64,000 nt of DNA from a virus, in IMG/VR virus record IMGVR_UViG_3300032157_000001, positions 62,001 through 126,000 of that record; one strand, written 5' to 3'. The notes under the pieces were generated by a model. It worked only from the letters and a program-made list of their open reading frames with translations, did not search any database and was not told the origin of the DNA. Positions 1-7,654 of this stretch are shown piece after piece. Every line of letters begins with the position of its first letter. Position 1 is the stretch's first letter. The translations under genes were made by a program, and so were the position numbers.

Positions 1-1
1 G

Positions 2-352
2 AAACTTCCATATCTCTACATCTCAAAATTTGAGTATAAAAATGCAGACCCAATATTCAATGGCTTATTTACATTGGATGATCTTGATAAATTTTTACCG
101 TCTGATGGGTATCTCTACGTTTATAAAAATGAGATAGCATATTATTTCGATTATGCTGAAAGCAGGATTTATGGGATTAAGTTATCGGTGTATGAATACA
201 TGGGGGTTCCAGTACCCGCAGTTATAGATCGTTTGGTGAAGAAATCTAAGCGTCATTTTCTTGACGATTCCACTGAGTATCAGAAGTATTACAAGCATTT
301 TCCGGAGTTTGGACTTTTAAAACGTAGCATGGTTGTTTTCTTGTTTTCATAG
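2..352 (+). CDS. Partial gene, unknown function (3' end only)
   Basis: The reading frame is open from base 2 and ends at TAG 350-352, so the gene starts upstream of the window and only its last 116 residues are seen. The piece is rich in Tyr, Phe and Lys and has no motif I recognise. A TTG at 74 is not a convincing start, because the frame stays open upstream with similar composition (KLPYLYISKFEYKNADPIF). The stop codon overlaps the GTATTTATA motif that precedes the next gene. Downstream neighbours look like virion genes, so a structural role is possible but not shown. Confidence 0.6.
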   Translation, partial: KLPYLYISKFEYKNADPIFNGLFTLDDLDKFLPSDGYLYVYKNEIAYYFDYAESRIYGIKLSVYEYMGVPVPAVIDRLVKKSKRHFLDDSTEYQKYYKHFPEFGLLKRSMVVFLFS

Positions 353-360
353 TATTTATA
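352..360 (+). promoter_or_regulatory. GTATTTAT start motif, copy 1, inside a hairpin
   Basis: GTATTTATA begins a hairpin with arms CATAGTA (348-354) and TACTATG (369-375). The start codon of the next gene (373-375) is the end of the second arm. The same motif recurs upstream of about twelve other genes in the window. It could be a phage promoter box, an RNA element, or both. Confidence 0.5.
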
Positions 361-372
361 TGAAAAATTACT

Positions 373-552
373 ATGGAAAACATGGAAAAGAAGCAGTCTG
401 CGTTAGAGAAGTTTTTGGGCATCGGTAAGAAGTCCTCAAAAGGTAACGACAGCAAAAAGGTCATTCTTGACGAAAGAGAAGGGTTGATTGAAAGAGTTGA
501 CAAGGTTTTGATCACAAAAGACGGCAAGCAATTACTTAGAGAACAATACTAA
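373..552 (+). CDS. Small charged protein, 59 residues
   Basis: A 59-residue frame opens with ATG 373 and ends with TAA at 552. It fills the gap between the partial gene and the next gene. The product begins MENMEKKQSALEKFLGIGKK and is rich in Lys, Glu and Asp, with a hydrophobic-heptad look in its second half (residues 30-55). No family is recognised. Support comes from the tight fit between neighbours, the start motif directly upstream, and codon use like that of adjacent genes. A second ATG at 382 is possible. Confidence 0.6.
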   Translation: MENMEKKQSALEKFLGIGKKSSKGNDSKKVILDEREGLIERVDKVLITKDGKQLLREQY

Positions 553-565
553 AATCAATCCGGAG

Positions 566-1348
566 ATGGGCGATTTCAAGAAAAATATAATTGACAGAAT
601 CAATTACGTGTCTGGCTATGTGATAAATGAAACGCCAAAGTATAGACCGTTAATTGATGATAGTTCGTTTGATTCTGCACCGGAAGGGTGGAATATGAAA
701 GAAGCAGAAGGTGATCCTACAGCACCAGAAGCTGGCTCTCCCGAATCCCTATTACCAGCAACGCCAGTAGCCCCAACGTCAGGTGCCACCGATCCAACAG
801 CAGCCACTCCCGCAGCAGCAACGCCTCCTGCACCAGCAGCACCTGAGACACCATCTATTGCACCAGAATTACCAGCAGTAAGCCCAACACCCCTTGACAC
901 ACAAGCTGGCGATACACAAGGTGGTGATCCGACAATTGGGTCATCGTTTGGTCTTGACGGGCCGACTAAACCAACCACTCAAGACACAGACCAACTACAA
1001 AACGAATTGATGAGATTTCAGTTGGATGCGATGAAGAAGATGTCTCAGAAGATTGATCAACTTGAAGGCGTTATCGACAGTCTCAATGCACAACAAGCAC
1101 AACTCTATAAAGAAGTTGACAATGTTAGAGACCCAAGTGATGTGGAGAAATTTGCAAACAGAAAAGATGACAGCAGCCCATACTATTTTAATTTGAACGA
1201 TATGTGGAATGGTAACACATTCCAAGCAAGAATGGACAATTTCAATTCAAAAGGGATTGTCAAGACTAACGATGGGTTTGTGGCTGATTTTGATCAACTA
1301 CCAAAGATGACCTCTTATCAACTTAAAGATTCTTTCGAACAAATCTAA
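566..1348 (+). CDS. Virion-type protein with Ala/Pro/Thr-rich linker and coiled coil
   Basis: This is a 260-residue protein. Residues 1-50 are a short globular or peptide segment. Residues about 50-140 are a low-complexity Ala/Pro/Thr/Gly linker. Residues about 140-190 form a predicted coiled coil (LQNELMRFQLDAMKKMSQK onward), and the C-terminal 70 residues look folded. A long flexible linker followed by a coiled coil is common in phage structural or scaffold-like proteins, but no specific family is recognised. ATG 566 is preceded by GGAG, one of the few Shine-Dalgarno-like sequences here. The stop overlaps the next start (TAATG at 1346-1350), so the two genes are probably translated together. 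Confidence 0.65.
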   Translation: MGDFKKNIIDRINYVSGYVINETPKYRPLIDDSSFDSAPEGWNMKEAEGDPTAPEAGSPESLLPATPVAPTSGATDPTAATPAAATPPAPAAPETPSIAPELPAVSPTPLDTQAGDTQGGDPTIGSSFGLDGPTKPTTQDTDQLQNELMRFQLDAMKKMSQKIDQLEGVIDSLNAQQAQLYKEVDNVRDPSDVEKFANRKDDSSPYYFNLNDMWNGNTFQARMDNFNSKGIVKTNDGFVADFDQLPKMTSYQLKDSFEQI

Positions 1349-1770
1349 TGAAATTCTTCAAACAATACGGCAGCAAAGAACGTCTCTTCGAGATGATGAA
1401 CAATGTTAATAAAATCGCATTGAATGAAGCTGATGATGATTCTGGATTATCATACGATCCAACACATCCCGCAAATAGACCACAAGTAGAATACCTATCA
1501 ATTGAACAGATATTCGATAGAATGGTTGAGAAGTTTAAAGGAAAACCAGAGATGCCGTCTAAATGGGATGTAATGCCTTTTGGTGATTACGAAAGCATGT
1601 GGGACGAAGCAATACTAGCTTGGAAAATCGGAAACAATCAACCAATTACCGATCAGGATTATAGCGGTGTTGGTGATTTTGCTGCAAAATACGCTAGAGA
1701 GAAATACGGTAATACAAACGAAAATACACCACCACCAATTGCTGGTCTTTCTATCGGTGGAGTTCAATAA
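1348..1770 (+). CDS. Unknown 140-residue protein coupled to the coiled-coil protein
   Basis: The ATG overlaps the stop of the preceding gene by one base. The product begins MKFFKQYGSKERLFEMMNNV and is acidic in the middle (EADDDSG), with a tryptophan-containing helical stretch near residues 75-100. No membrane segment or catalytic motif is visible. N-termini of the type MKxFxxYxSKERLFEMM or MSIFRSYFEKN recur in this block (compare the next gene) and may be short tags such as targeting or assembly peptides, though that is an inference. Function is unknown. Confidence 0.6.
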   Translation: MKFFKQYGSKERLFEMMNNVNKIALNEADDDSGLSYDPTHPANRPQVEYLSIEQIFDRMVEKFKGKPEMPSKWDVMPFGDYESMWDEAILAWKIGNNQPITDQDYSGVGDFAAKYAREKYGNTNENTPPPIAGLSIGGVQ

Positions 1771-1778
1771 CTGCAAAA

Positions 1779-1803
1779 GCTAAGTATTTATAGAAAACTT
1801 AGC
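1779..1803 (+). promoter_or_regulatory. GTATTTAT start motif, copy 2, in a perfect 7-bp hairpin
   Basis: GTATTTATA lies at 1784-1792. Arms GCTAAGT (1779-1785) and ACTTAGC (1797-1803) pair perfectly around it, leaving an 11-base AT-rich loop. The start codon of the next gene is at 1807, three bases after the hairpin. Confidence 0.5.
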
Positions 1804-1806
1804 CAA

Positions 1807-3213
1807 ATGTCTATTTTCAGATCATATTTCGAAAAGAACAACACATTAATAGAGGGCAACCAAACCAACAATTCCCAAAATCCGGTTGGTGAAATATCTT
1901 ATGGTACTCCCGATGCTCTTAAAACCAGAACCATCTTTAAAATTGATTTGAATGACCTGTATGTTAAATTGGTCAATGAAGGCATTGATGAACAAAACAT
2001 CGTTTCCCACAAACTTCACTTAAGAAATACAATCGCCCAAAGAAATGATTTGATGGGCAAAAAATCATACTCAGATATTATTGATCGTGCTAGTAGTTTT
2101 GATCTTGAACTTTTTACAATAAGACAAGATTGGGATGAAGGTTCTGGATATGATTTCATATACCACGATCAAACTATTTTATTGTTAAATGTCGTAACCG
2201 GTGCATCAAACTGGTATTACAGAAAAACAAATGAACCTTGGACTGTTCCGGGTGCATACATTAATCTGACTGGTGCTACTGGCGTTACTGGAAGTTCGGT
2301 TGTGTTGGGTATACAGCATTTCCCAAAAGGAAATGAAGATTTTGAAATGGATGTAACCGACTACATCAATGCATTACTATATAGTGGAGCTACTGACCTT
2401 GGGTTGGGTATAAAGTTCACGGATCAATATGAAGCACTTCAGACATTACACAGACAAGCTGTTGCCTTCCATTTAAAACACACAACCACCGTGTTTGAAC
2501 CATACTTGGAGACGATCATCACAGACCAAATCACGGATGATAGAAAGTTCTTCTACATGGATAAGCAAAATGAATTGTATTTGTATTCCAGTACTGGTGA
2601 TGTAACGATTAGTGGAGTAACCATCACAGACTATGAAGGAAAAGACATTGCAGTACTTACCGGAACAAGTATCACCAGAGTTAAGAAGGGTGTATACAAA
2701 ATAACGTACAGCGTAGACTCTTCTGTGTATCCCGATGCTGTTATCTTTAAAGACAAATGGACAATAATACAAAACGCTAAAGTAAAAACTATTGCGCAAG
2801 ATTTTTATTTGATTAACGCCGACAAGTACTACAGCTTTGATTTATCTAACACCATCAATCCAGACAACTTCTATTTTTCATACTTTGGTATTAAAGTTGG
2901 TGAGCAAATCAAACGTGGTGATCTTAGAAGAATTGAGATTAACATCAAGCAATTGTATCAAACACAAGATGATGCTTTGCCGTTGTCGTTATCATATAGA
3001 TTGTTTATTAAGCAAGGTGGACACACACAGATGGACATCATTCCTTTTACTCCGGTGAATAGAACTGCAAGAGGATATGAGTTTGATCTTGACACAAGTT
3101 GGCTGATTCCACAGGACTACTATTTGGAGCTAAAACTCTCAAATGGTTCCACATTTATGACTAAATCTCCGATATACTTTATCATCACAAATGATGACGT
3201 TTTTGCATCTTAG
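1807..3213 (+). CDS. Large tail or baseplate-type structural protein
   Basis: The product has 468 residues and is mostly predicted beta. The first 240 residues resemble the DNRLRE/carbohydrate-binding-like domains seen in tail-associated proteins of Bacteroidota phages (TIFKIDLNDLYVKLVNEGI early, then WDEGSGYDF and a short Gly-Ala-Thr stretch GATGVTG). The C-terminal half looks like one or more immunoglobulin-like sandwiches. No enzyme motif is seen. Virion assignment is an inference from composition, the start motif and neighbours. ATG 1807 directly follows the hairpin, and the stop overlaps another start motif. Confidence 0.6.
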   Translation: MSIFRSYFEKNNTLIEGNQTNNSQNPVGEISYGTPDALKTRTIFKIDLNDLYVKLVNEGIDEQNIVSHKLHLRNTIAQRNDLMGKKSYSDIIDRASSFDLELFTIRQDWDEGSGYDFIYHDQTILLLNVVTGASNWYYRKTNEPWTVPGAYINLTGATGVTGSSVVLGIQHFPKGNEDFEMDVTDYINALLYSGATDLGLGIKFTDQYEALQTLHRQAVAFHLKHTTTVFEPYLETIITDQITDDRKFFYMDKQNELYLYSSTGDVTISGVTITDYEGKDIAVLTGTSITRVKKGVYKITYSVDSSVYPDAVIFKDKWTIIQNAKVKTIAQDFYLINADKYYSFDLSNTINPDNFYFSYFGIKVGEQIKRGDLRRIEINIKQLYQTQDDALPLSLSYRLFIKQGGHTQMDIIPFTPVNRTARGYEFDLDTSWLIPQDYYLELKLSNGSTFMTKSPIYFIITNDDVFAS

Positions 3214-3215
3214 GA

Positions 3216-3224
3216 GTATTTATA
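3216..3224 (+). promoter_or_regulatory. GTATTTAT start motif, copy 3
   Basis: GTATTTATA lies two bases after the stop of the preceding gene, at the beginning of a 176-base leader before the ssDNA-binding protein gene. Its reverse complement, TATAAATACTCC, matches the T4 late promoter over ten or more bases, but on the strand opposite to the genes. Confidence 0.45.
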
Positions 3225-3306
3225 TATGTTGAAAGTAGATTAAAATTACGAAGTTTTACGGTTAAAATTTTTTTAGAAAAGACACAAAATAAATATCAAC
3301 GAAGGC

Positions 3307-3337
3307 TTGACTTTGATTAAAACTTCGTATATGTTTA
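3307..3337 (+). promoter_or_regulatory. Candidate host-type promoter for the ssDNA-binding protein gene
   Basis: TTGAC (3307-3311) is followed after 18 bases by TATGTTTA (3330-3337). This is one mismatch from the Bacteroidota -7 box TAnnTTTG, and it has exactly the spacing of the promoter before the tRNA-like RNAs at 13434-13464. The predicted start site near 3344 leaves a leader of about 45 bases before ATG 3390. Confidence 0.5.
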
Positions 3338-3389
3338 CGATTCGACAACAGTAATAGATTAGAATTTTTAGTAACGATTAAAAGAATCA

Positions 3390-4673
3390 ATGGAACAACA
3401 AAATGATGTAACAACTCAGCAAGGCTCTGAGGACTTACAAGGAATGTACGCTGCCTATAAAAAGAGCAAAGAGGTAAAAAAAGTTTTATCCAAAGAAGAA
3501 AAACTCGCAAAATTCTTCTCCCCAAGAAGAGACAGAGAAATTTTCAGAGCACTCCCCGCAATCAACAAAGACCCGTCAATCCCAATTATCGAAAGATATT
3601 TTGAGAAGGCTTACTTCCATGAAGTTAAGGCCGGAAAGAAATTCAGAAAGGTCTATTGTCCTGCGCACAACGATCCAAAAATCCAAGCAATTGACAAAGA
3701 CGGTAAACCCGTAGTTGATCAAACTGGTGCACCAGTAATGGTATCTTCACCATGTCCTTTGTGTAAGAAAGCAAAGGCTGTGTTAGCGACACAAGATCGT
3801 TCACTCCTTACAAAAACAAAAGGAAAGAAGAAAGAAGAACTTGACAACATTCTCTCATCTGATGAGAAAGCAATTGTTGCAAAGAACAAAGAAATTTACG
3901 AGCGTGGCAGCAAACTCGAAGCAAAGAAGTTTTACATCCTTCGTGGTGTAGATCGTGGTGCTGAAAAAGACGGCGTTAAGTTTTGGAGATTCAAACACAA
4001 CTTCAAGAACCAAGGAACTTACGACAAGTTGATGGCTATCACTGAAGATTACTCGTTGCAAACCGGTAACTTCACAGACATCGTAAAAGGTACTGACTTC
4101 AGTATTGTCGTTATCGATGCACAACTTCCCGGTAAGAGCTACACATACCGCGACATCTCGGCAATCATTCCAAGAGGGCCATCAAAGCTTCACACTGATC
4201 CAATGATCGAAAAGCAATGGTTGGAGGATAAGATTGTATGGAGAGAAGTGTTCAAACCAGCAACTGCACCGAAGATTACTTCGCTTAAGTTCTTAGAACT
4301 TGCTGCAGAAGATGCGTATGACGAAAATGGTAGAATCGTTGGATCAAATACTCCGTTCTACGATGAGTCCGATCCTACAAATAAGAGATGGGTATTTCCT
4401 AACCATCCAGAATTGGAAGCCGAAGCAAACAGAAGAGATGACAATCTCGAAGCTGATGATGAATACGGATATGATGAGGACAGCAATGAACTTGCAAACG
4501 CAGCAGCATCCGTTGTGGCCAACAACAATGAACCTAAGAAGGACATCACGACAATTACCGACAAGGATGTCAAGTCTTTCAATCACGGATCAGAAAATAT
4601 TGGTGCACAAACACAGAAGCAAGCAGCTACAGCAAACGTAGCTGACGAAGCTTACGGTGACCTTCCTTTCTAA
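3390..4673 (+). CDS. 32: gp32-type single-stranded DNA-binding protein
   Basis: The 427-residue product resembles T4 gp32: a basic N-terminus, then a zinc-binding site in the OB-fold core with Cys90, His93, Cys122 and Cys125 (CPAH and CPLC), aromatic residues after it (WRFKHNFKNQG), and a long acidic, Asn-rich tail. It would coat single-stranded DNA and organise replication and recombination together with the recombinase and helicase encoded next to it. The last residues, YGDLPF, resemble the acidic DxPF tip of bacterial SSB proteins, which T4 gp32 does not have. It is longer than T4 gp32 (301 residues), mainly because of the tail. A strong terminator follows. Confidence 0.85.
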   Translation: MEQQNDVTTQQGSEDLQGMYAAYKKSKEVKKVLSKEEKLAKFFSPRRDREIFRALPAINKDPSIPIIERYFEKAYFHEVKAGKKFRKVYCPAHNDPKIQAIDKDGKPVVDQTGAPVMVSSPCPLCKKAKAVLATQDRSLLTKTKGKKKEELDNILSSDEKAIVAKNKEIYERGSKLEAKKFYILRGVDRGAEKDGVKFWRFKHNFKNQGTYDKLMAITEDYSLQTGNFTDIVKGTDFSIVVIDAQLPGKSYTYRDISAIIPRGPSKLHTDPMIEKQWLEDKIVWREVFKPATAPKITSLKFLELAAEDAYDENGRIVGSNTPFYDESDPTNKRWVFPNHPELEAEANRRDDNLEADDEYGYDEDSNELANAAASVVANNNEPKKDITTITDKDVKSFNHGSENIGAQTQKQAATANVADEAYGDLPF

Positions 4674-4704
4674 CAAAGTTTTACAGGAACAACAACAATA
4701 AGAA

Positions 4705-4733
4705 AGAGGGGAGCAACTGCTCCCTTCTTTTTC
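4705..4733 (+). terminator. Rho-independent terminator after the ssDNA-binding protein gene
   Basis: A 10-bp stem (4705-4714 with 4719-4728, one G-T pair) has an AACT loop and a T-rich run, TTCTTTTTC. It separates the ssDNA-binding protein gene from the recombinase gene, allowing different expression levels. Confidence 0.85.
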
Positions 4734-4761
4734 AATAACCTTATTTCATACACTATATGAA

Positions 4762-5826
4762 ATGGAATTACAACCAAAAAAAGCAGCAATAGCGAAAAAA
4801 GCATTTTCAGTATCTGACTATAAAAAGAAAAACGTTGGTGAAGACATACCCGACAAAGAATTAGAGTGGTTGAAGTGCTCAGAAGCATTTCAAAAAGCAA
4901 CTGGACTCCCCGGATTTCCGAAAGGATATGTATCTTTAAGCAGGGGGTTCACAAACACGGGCAAATCAACAGCAATAAGTGAAGCAGTTGTTGCCGCACA
5001 AAAAATGGGTATTCTACCCATCATCCTTGACACAGAAAATAACCTTGGTAGAGACAGGTTGAGAAACATCGGGTTCGATTGGGAAAACGATTTTTTCATT
5101 GACATCGATAACCAGTACTTGCTTGATAAATATGGCAAGAGAAAAGACAAGGACAAAAAAGAAGCAAGCATCGAAGACCTTGGTGATTGTATCAATGATT
5201 TTTTAAATCAACAAGAAAAGGGTGAGTTGCCGATTGAATTATTGTTCATGATTGACTCTCTTGGTACTCTCGACTGTAATATGACAATCACAGCTAAGTC
5301 AAATGACACGAACCAGAATAACATGTGGAATGCTGGTGCGTTTGAAAGAGTGTTCAAATCTTTGGTAAACTACCGTATCCCGAATTCGAGAAAGATAGAT
5401 CAGAAGTATACGAATACCATGATCGCAGTTCAAAAAATTTGGACACAGGGTACTGCTCCAATGATTACAGTAAAACACAAGGGTGGTGAAGCGTTTGCAT
5501 ATGGTGCAAGATTAATTTTCCACCACGGAGGTATTATGGCTCACGGCACGAAAGCTGTTGGCGCAACTTTCGGAGGAAAAGATATTCTTTATGGTATCAA
5601 AGCAAATGTCAATGCATTCAAGAATCAAGTAGACGGGCCATTGGGTGGTATTTCTCTGGAAGGAGAAATTATCTCAACACCACACGGATTTATTGGTGCT
5701 GATAAAGAGTCTATTGACGCATACAAAAAGAAACACATCGCCTTCTTCAAGGAAGCATTAGGTAAAGATGTGACTCCGGATGATATTGTAACGAAATTAG
5801 TGGACATCCAAACAGAGGAAGATTAA
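4762..5826 (+). CDS. uvsX: UvsX-type RecA-family recombinase
   Basis: The 354-residue product has a Walker A loop GFTNTGKST at residues 62-70, preceded by GFPKGYVSLSRG. A Walker B-type strand (ELLFMIDSLG) lies near residue 170, followed by a DNA-binding loop region rich in Asn (NDTNQNNMWNAG). Length and order match T4 UvsX (391 residues) and RecA cores. It would polymerise on gp32-coated single strands and drive strand exchange for recombination-dependent replication. ATG 4762 is chosen; a nearby ATG at 4757 is in another frame. The next gene starts two bases after the stop. Confidence 0.85.
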   Translation: MELQPKKAAIAKKAFSVSDYKKKNVGEDIPDKELEWLKCSEAFQKATGLPGFPKGYVSLSRGFTNTGKSTAISEAVVAAQKMGILPIILDTENNLGRDRLRNIGFDWENDFFIDIDNQYLLDKYGKRKDKDKKEASIEDLGDCINDFLNQQEKGELPIELLFMIDSLGTLDCNMTITAKSNDTNQNNMWNAGAFERVFKSLVNYRIPNSRKIDQKYTNTMIAVQKIWTQGTAPMITVKHKGGEAFAYGARLIFHHGGIMAHGTKAVGATFGGKDILYGIKANVNAFKNQVDGPLGGISLEGEIISTPHGFIGADKESIDAYKKKHIAFFKEALGKDVTPDDIVTKLVDIQTEED

Positions 5827-5828
5827 TA

Positions 5829-6875
5829 ATGGCCGCGATTCGAACACTACTTGTTGATAGTTCATATCTTCTAAAGAGATCAATGAATGGAGCCAAAGAT
5901 AGTTTTACCAACTCTGGCTTCATGGGTGGTCTCTATGGTTTTCTCACAAAGGTGAGACAAATAGTGAAGGAGAATCAAATCAACAAAGTGGTGTTAATGT
6001 GGGATGGGGAAAACGGAGGGATTGATCGATACAGATTAGACCCAAAATACAAATCCAACCGTGTTGATAAATCTTGGTTTGTAAAAATTGAATTGACCGA
6101 AGAAGAAATAGAGAGAGAATTAAATAAGAAACAATCTGCACTCGTGCAGAAGGCTAAGATTCAGAATTATGCAGAAGAACTTTATCTCAGACAGATACAA
6201 GTTGATGAAATTGAAGCTGATGACCTCATTGCTGGTTATGTATTAAAGAACGCCAAAAATGAGGATATTATCATCTATAGCAGAGACAAAGATTATCTTC
6301 AACTGTTAGATTATGGGATCAAGATCAAAATGGATGATTATGATCGATTGATCAGTGCTGGAAATTTTTTTATGAACTTCCCGTATCATTATAAAAACGC
6401 ACTGACCATTAAGATCATTTGTGGGGATGATTCTGATAAAATTGATGGTGTTGGTGGTCTCAAAGAAAAGGGACTGCTAACCCATTTTCCTATACTTGCA
6501 GAACGTTATGTGTCGGTTAAGGAACTTTGTGTCATGTCTGATCAGATTAACGCAGAAAGAGCAAAGAATAAGCAGAAACCGTTAATTGCACTAAAGAACA
6601 TAACGACAAAAATCGACCGGTTAAAACTGAACTATGAATTGATGAATTTGAGCAAGCCGTTTTTGAATGAGGCTGCTATTCAAGCTATTGAATCGTTAGA
6701 CACCGCTTTGGTTGATGAGAACAGAGGAAGCAGCAATCTTCATAGACTAATGAAAGAAGATGACTTCTTAGCATTGTACTCGAACTATGGAAATTTTGTG
6801 AGTTATGTGGAACCATTTTATACCGTGATCGCACGTGAAAAAGAGTTGTACAAACAACACCAAAAAAATAATTGA
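5829..6875 (+). CDS. rnh: FEN-type 5'-3' nuclease (T4 RNase H-like)
   Basis: The 348-residue protein is of the PIN/FEN family. Acidic metal ligands appear in the usual order: LLVDSS (Asp10), MWDGENGG, EIEADDLIAG, YSRDKDYLQLL and GDDSDKIDGVGG, the last matching the helix-hairpin-helix DNA-binding region. T4 Rnh has 305 residues and removes RNA primers and flaps on the lagging strand, and the same role is likely. It is co-transcribed with the recombinase gene (2-base gap). The C-terminal 90 residues are helical and less conserved. Confidence 0.85.
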   Translation: MAAIRTLLVDSSYLLKRSMNGAKDSFTNSGFMGGLYGFLTKVRQIVKENQINKVVLMWDGENGGIDRYRLDPKYKSNRVDKSWFVKIELTEEEIERELNKKQSALVQKAKIQNYAEELYLRQIQVDEIEADDLIAGYVLKNAKNEDIIIYSRDKDYLQLLDYGIKIKMDDYDRLISAGNFFMNFPYHYKNALTIKIICGDDSDKIDGVGGLKEKGLLTHFPILAERYVSVKELCVMSDQINAERAKNKQKPLIALKNITTKIDRLKLNYELMNLSKPFLNEAAIQAIESLDTALVDENRGSSNLHRLMKEDDFLALYSNYGNFVSYVEPFYTVIAREKELYKQHQKNN

Positions 6876-6889
6876 AAACATTAGCATAT

Positions 6890-6897
6890 TAAGTTTG
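6890..6897 (+). promoter_or_regulatory. Weak candidate -7 promoter box TAAGTTTG
   Basis: TAAGTTTG matches the Bacteroidota consensus TAnnTTTG exactly and sits 43 bases before ATG 6941, just after the nuclease gene. The only upstream TTG is about 15 bases away, shorter than usual, so support is modest. Confidence 0.3.
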
Positions 6898-6940
6898 ATT
6901 AGTTTATAATTGCTTTAGGCAACAACAAACAACAACAGAT

Positions 6941-7636
6941 ATGGAAGAAAGAAAGCAACCAAACAATTTTAAATTTGGTTTGTTCTTGAGGAACGAGAAA
7001 GTAGCTGAAAAAATTTTCAGTGCTGATTTGTACAATCCTGTTGTGCGTTACTCCGTTAACATCAGAGAGATGATTCCAAAAATCATTTCTTCACTGCAAG
7101 CAACGCTGCAGACACCTAGCGATGAACTAGGATTCATGTTGAATGTCAACGACATTCAGTACGGATATAACTCACTTGAGTATTACAAGTCAACTTGTGA
7201 AATTAACAAACTTGACTACATGAAGCTTAAGGTTCCGGCATTGCCTTACCAAAAGTCTAACTATGTGACAAATGGAAACAAACCATACTCACAAAGAAAT
7301 GGTACAGAATTTAAATTTGGTTTGTATATCAATACGAACACAATCGTTGAGCGAAATTTTTACGTCGATAACTACAATCCTGAAGCGAGATTCTCTGATG
7401 AGCTTATTGCTGTTGTTAACAAGATCGTTGATAACATAATGGATTACCTAAAGGGAAGTGACTTAAATCACATGTGGGATGATCACAAGATCATCAATAC
7501 CTATAGTTTAAATATTCAGCAAGTCAGAGAGCTTTCGAAAGAAAGACGTGATGAGTTTCTGAGAAGAGTTGGAGATTATAATTTCATCGAACGAGTTCGA
7601 ATAGATTATAATAAGCAACCCGAATTCTCCGTTTAA
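6941..7636 (+). CDS. Unknown protein with an internal duplication
   Basis: The 231-residue protein consists largely of two copies of one domain. Copy one runs from about residue 8 (NFKFGLFLRNEKVAEKIFSA) and copy two from about residue 122 (EFKFGLYINTNTIVERNFYV). Each has the pattern FKFGL, then a short strand, then YNPxxRxS, then a helix ending in a leucine-rich segment. No catalytic motif is seen. Its place between nuclease and helicase suggests a replication accessory role, possibly pseudo-dimeric, but this is only context. A candidate promoter box lies 43 bases upstream and the helicase gene starts 18 bases after the stop. Confidence 0.6.
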   Translation: MEERKQPNNFKFGLFLRNEKVAEKIFSADLYNPVVRYSVNIREMIPKIISSLQATLQTPSDELGFMLNVNDIQYGYNSLEYYKSTCEINKLDYMKLKVPALPYQKSNYVTNGNKPYSQRNGTEFKFGLYINTNTIVERNFYVDNYNPEARFSDELIAVVNKIVDNIMDYLKGSDLNHMWDDHKIINTYSLNIQQVRELSKERRDEFLRRVGDYNFIERVRIDYNKQPEFSV

Positions 7637-7654
7637 TATTTAAACCCTCCGACA

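Noticed and set aside
616-978. Minus-strand frame opposite the Ala/Pro-rich linker
   Set aside because: GC-rich codons in the linker leave the other strand open; all other genes are on the + strand and the product is low complexity.
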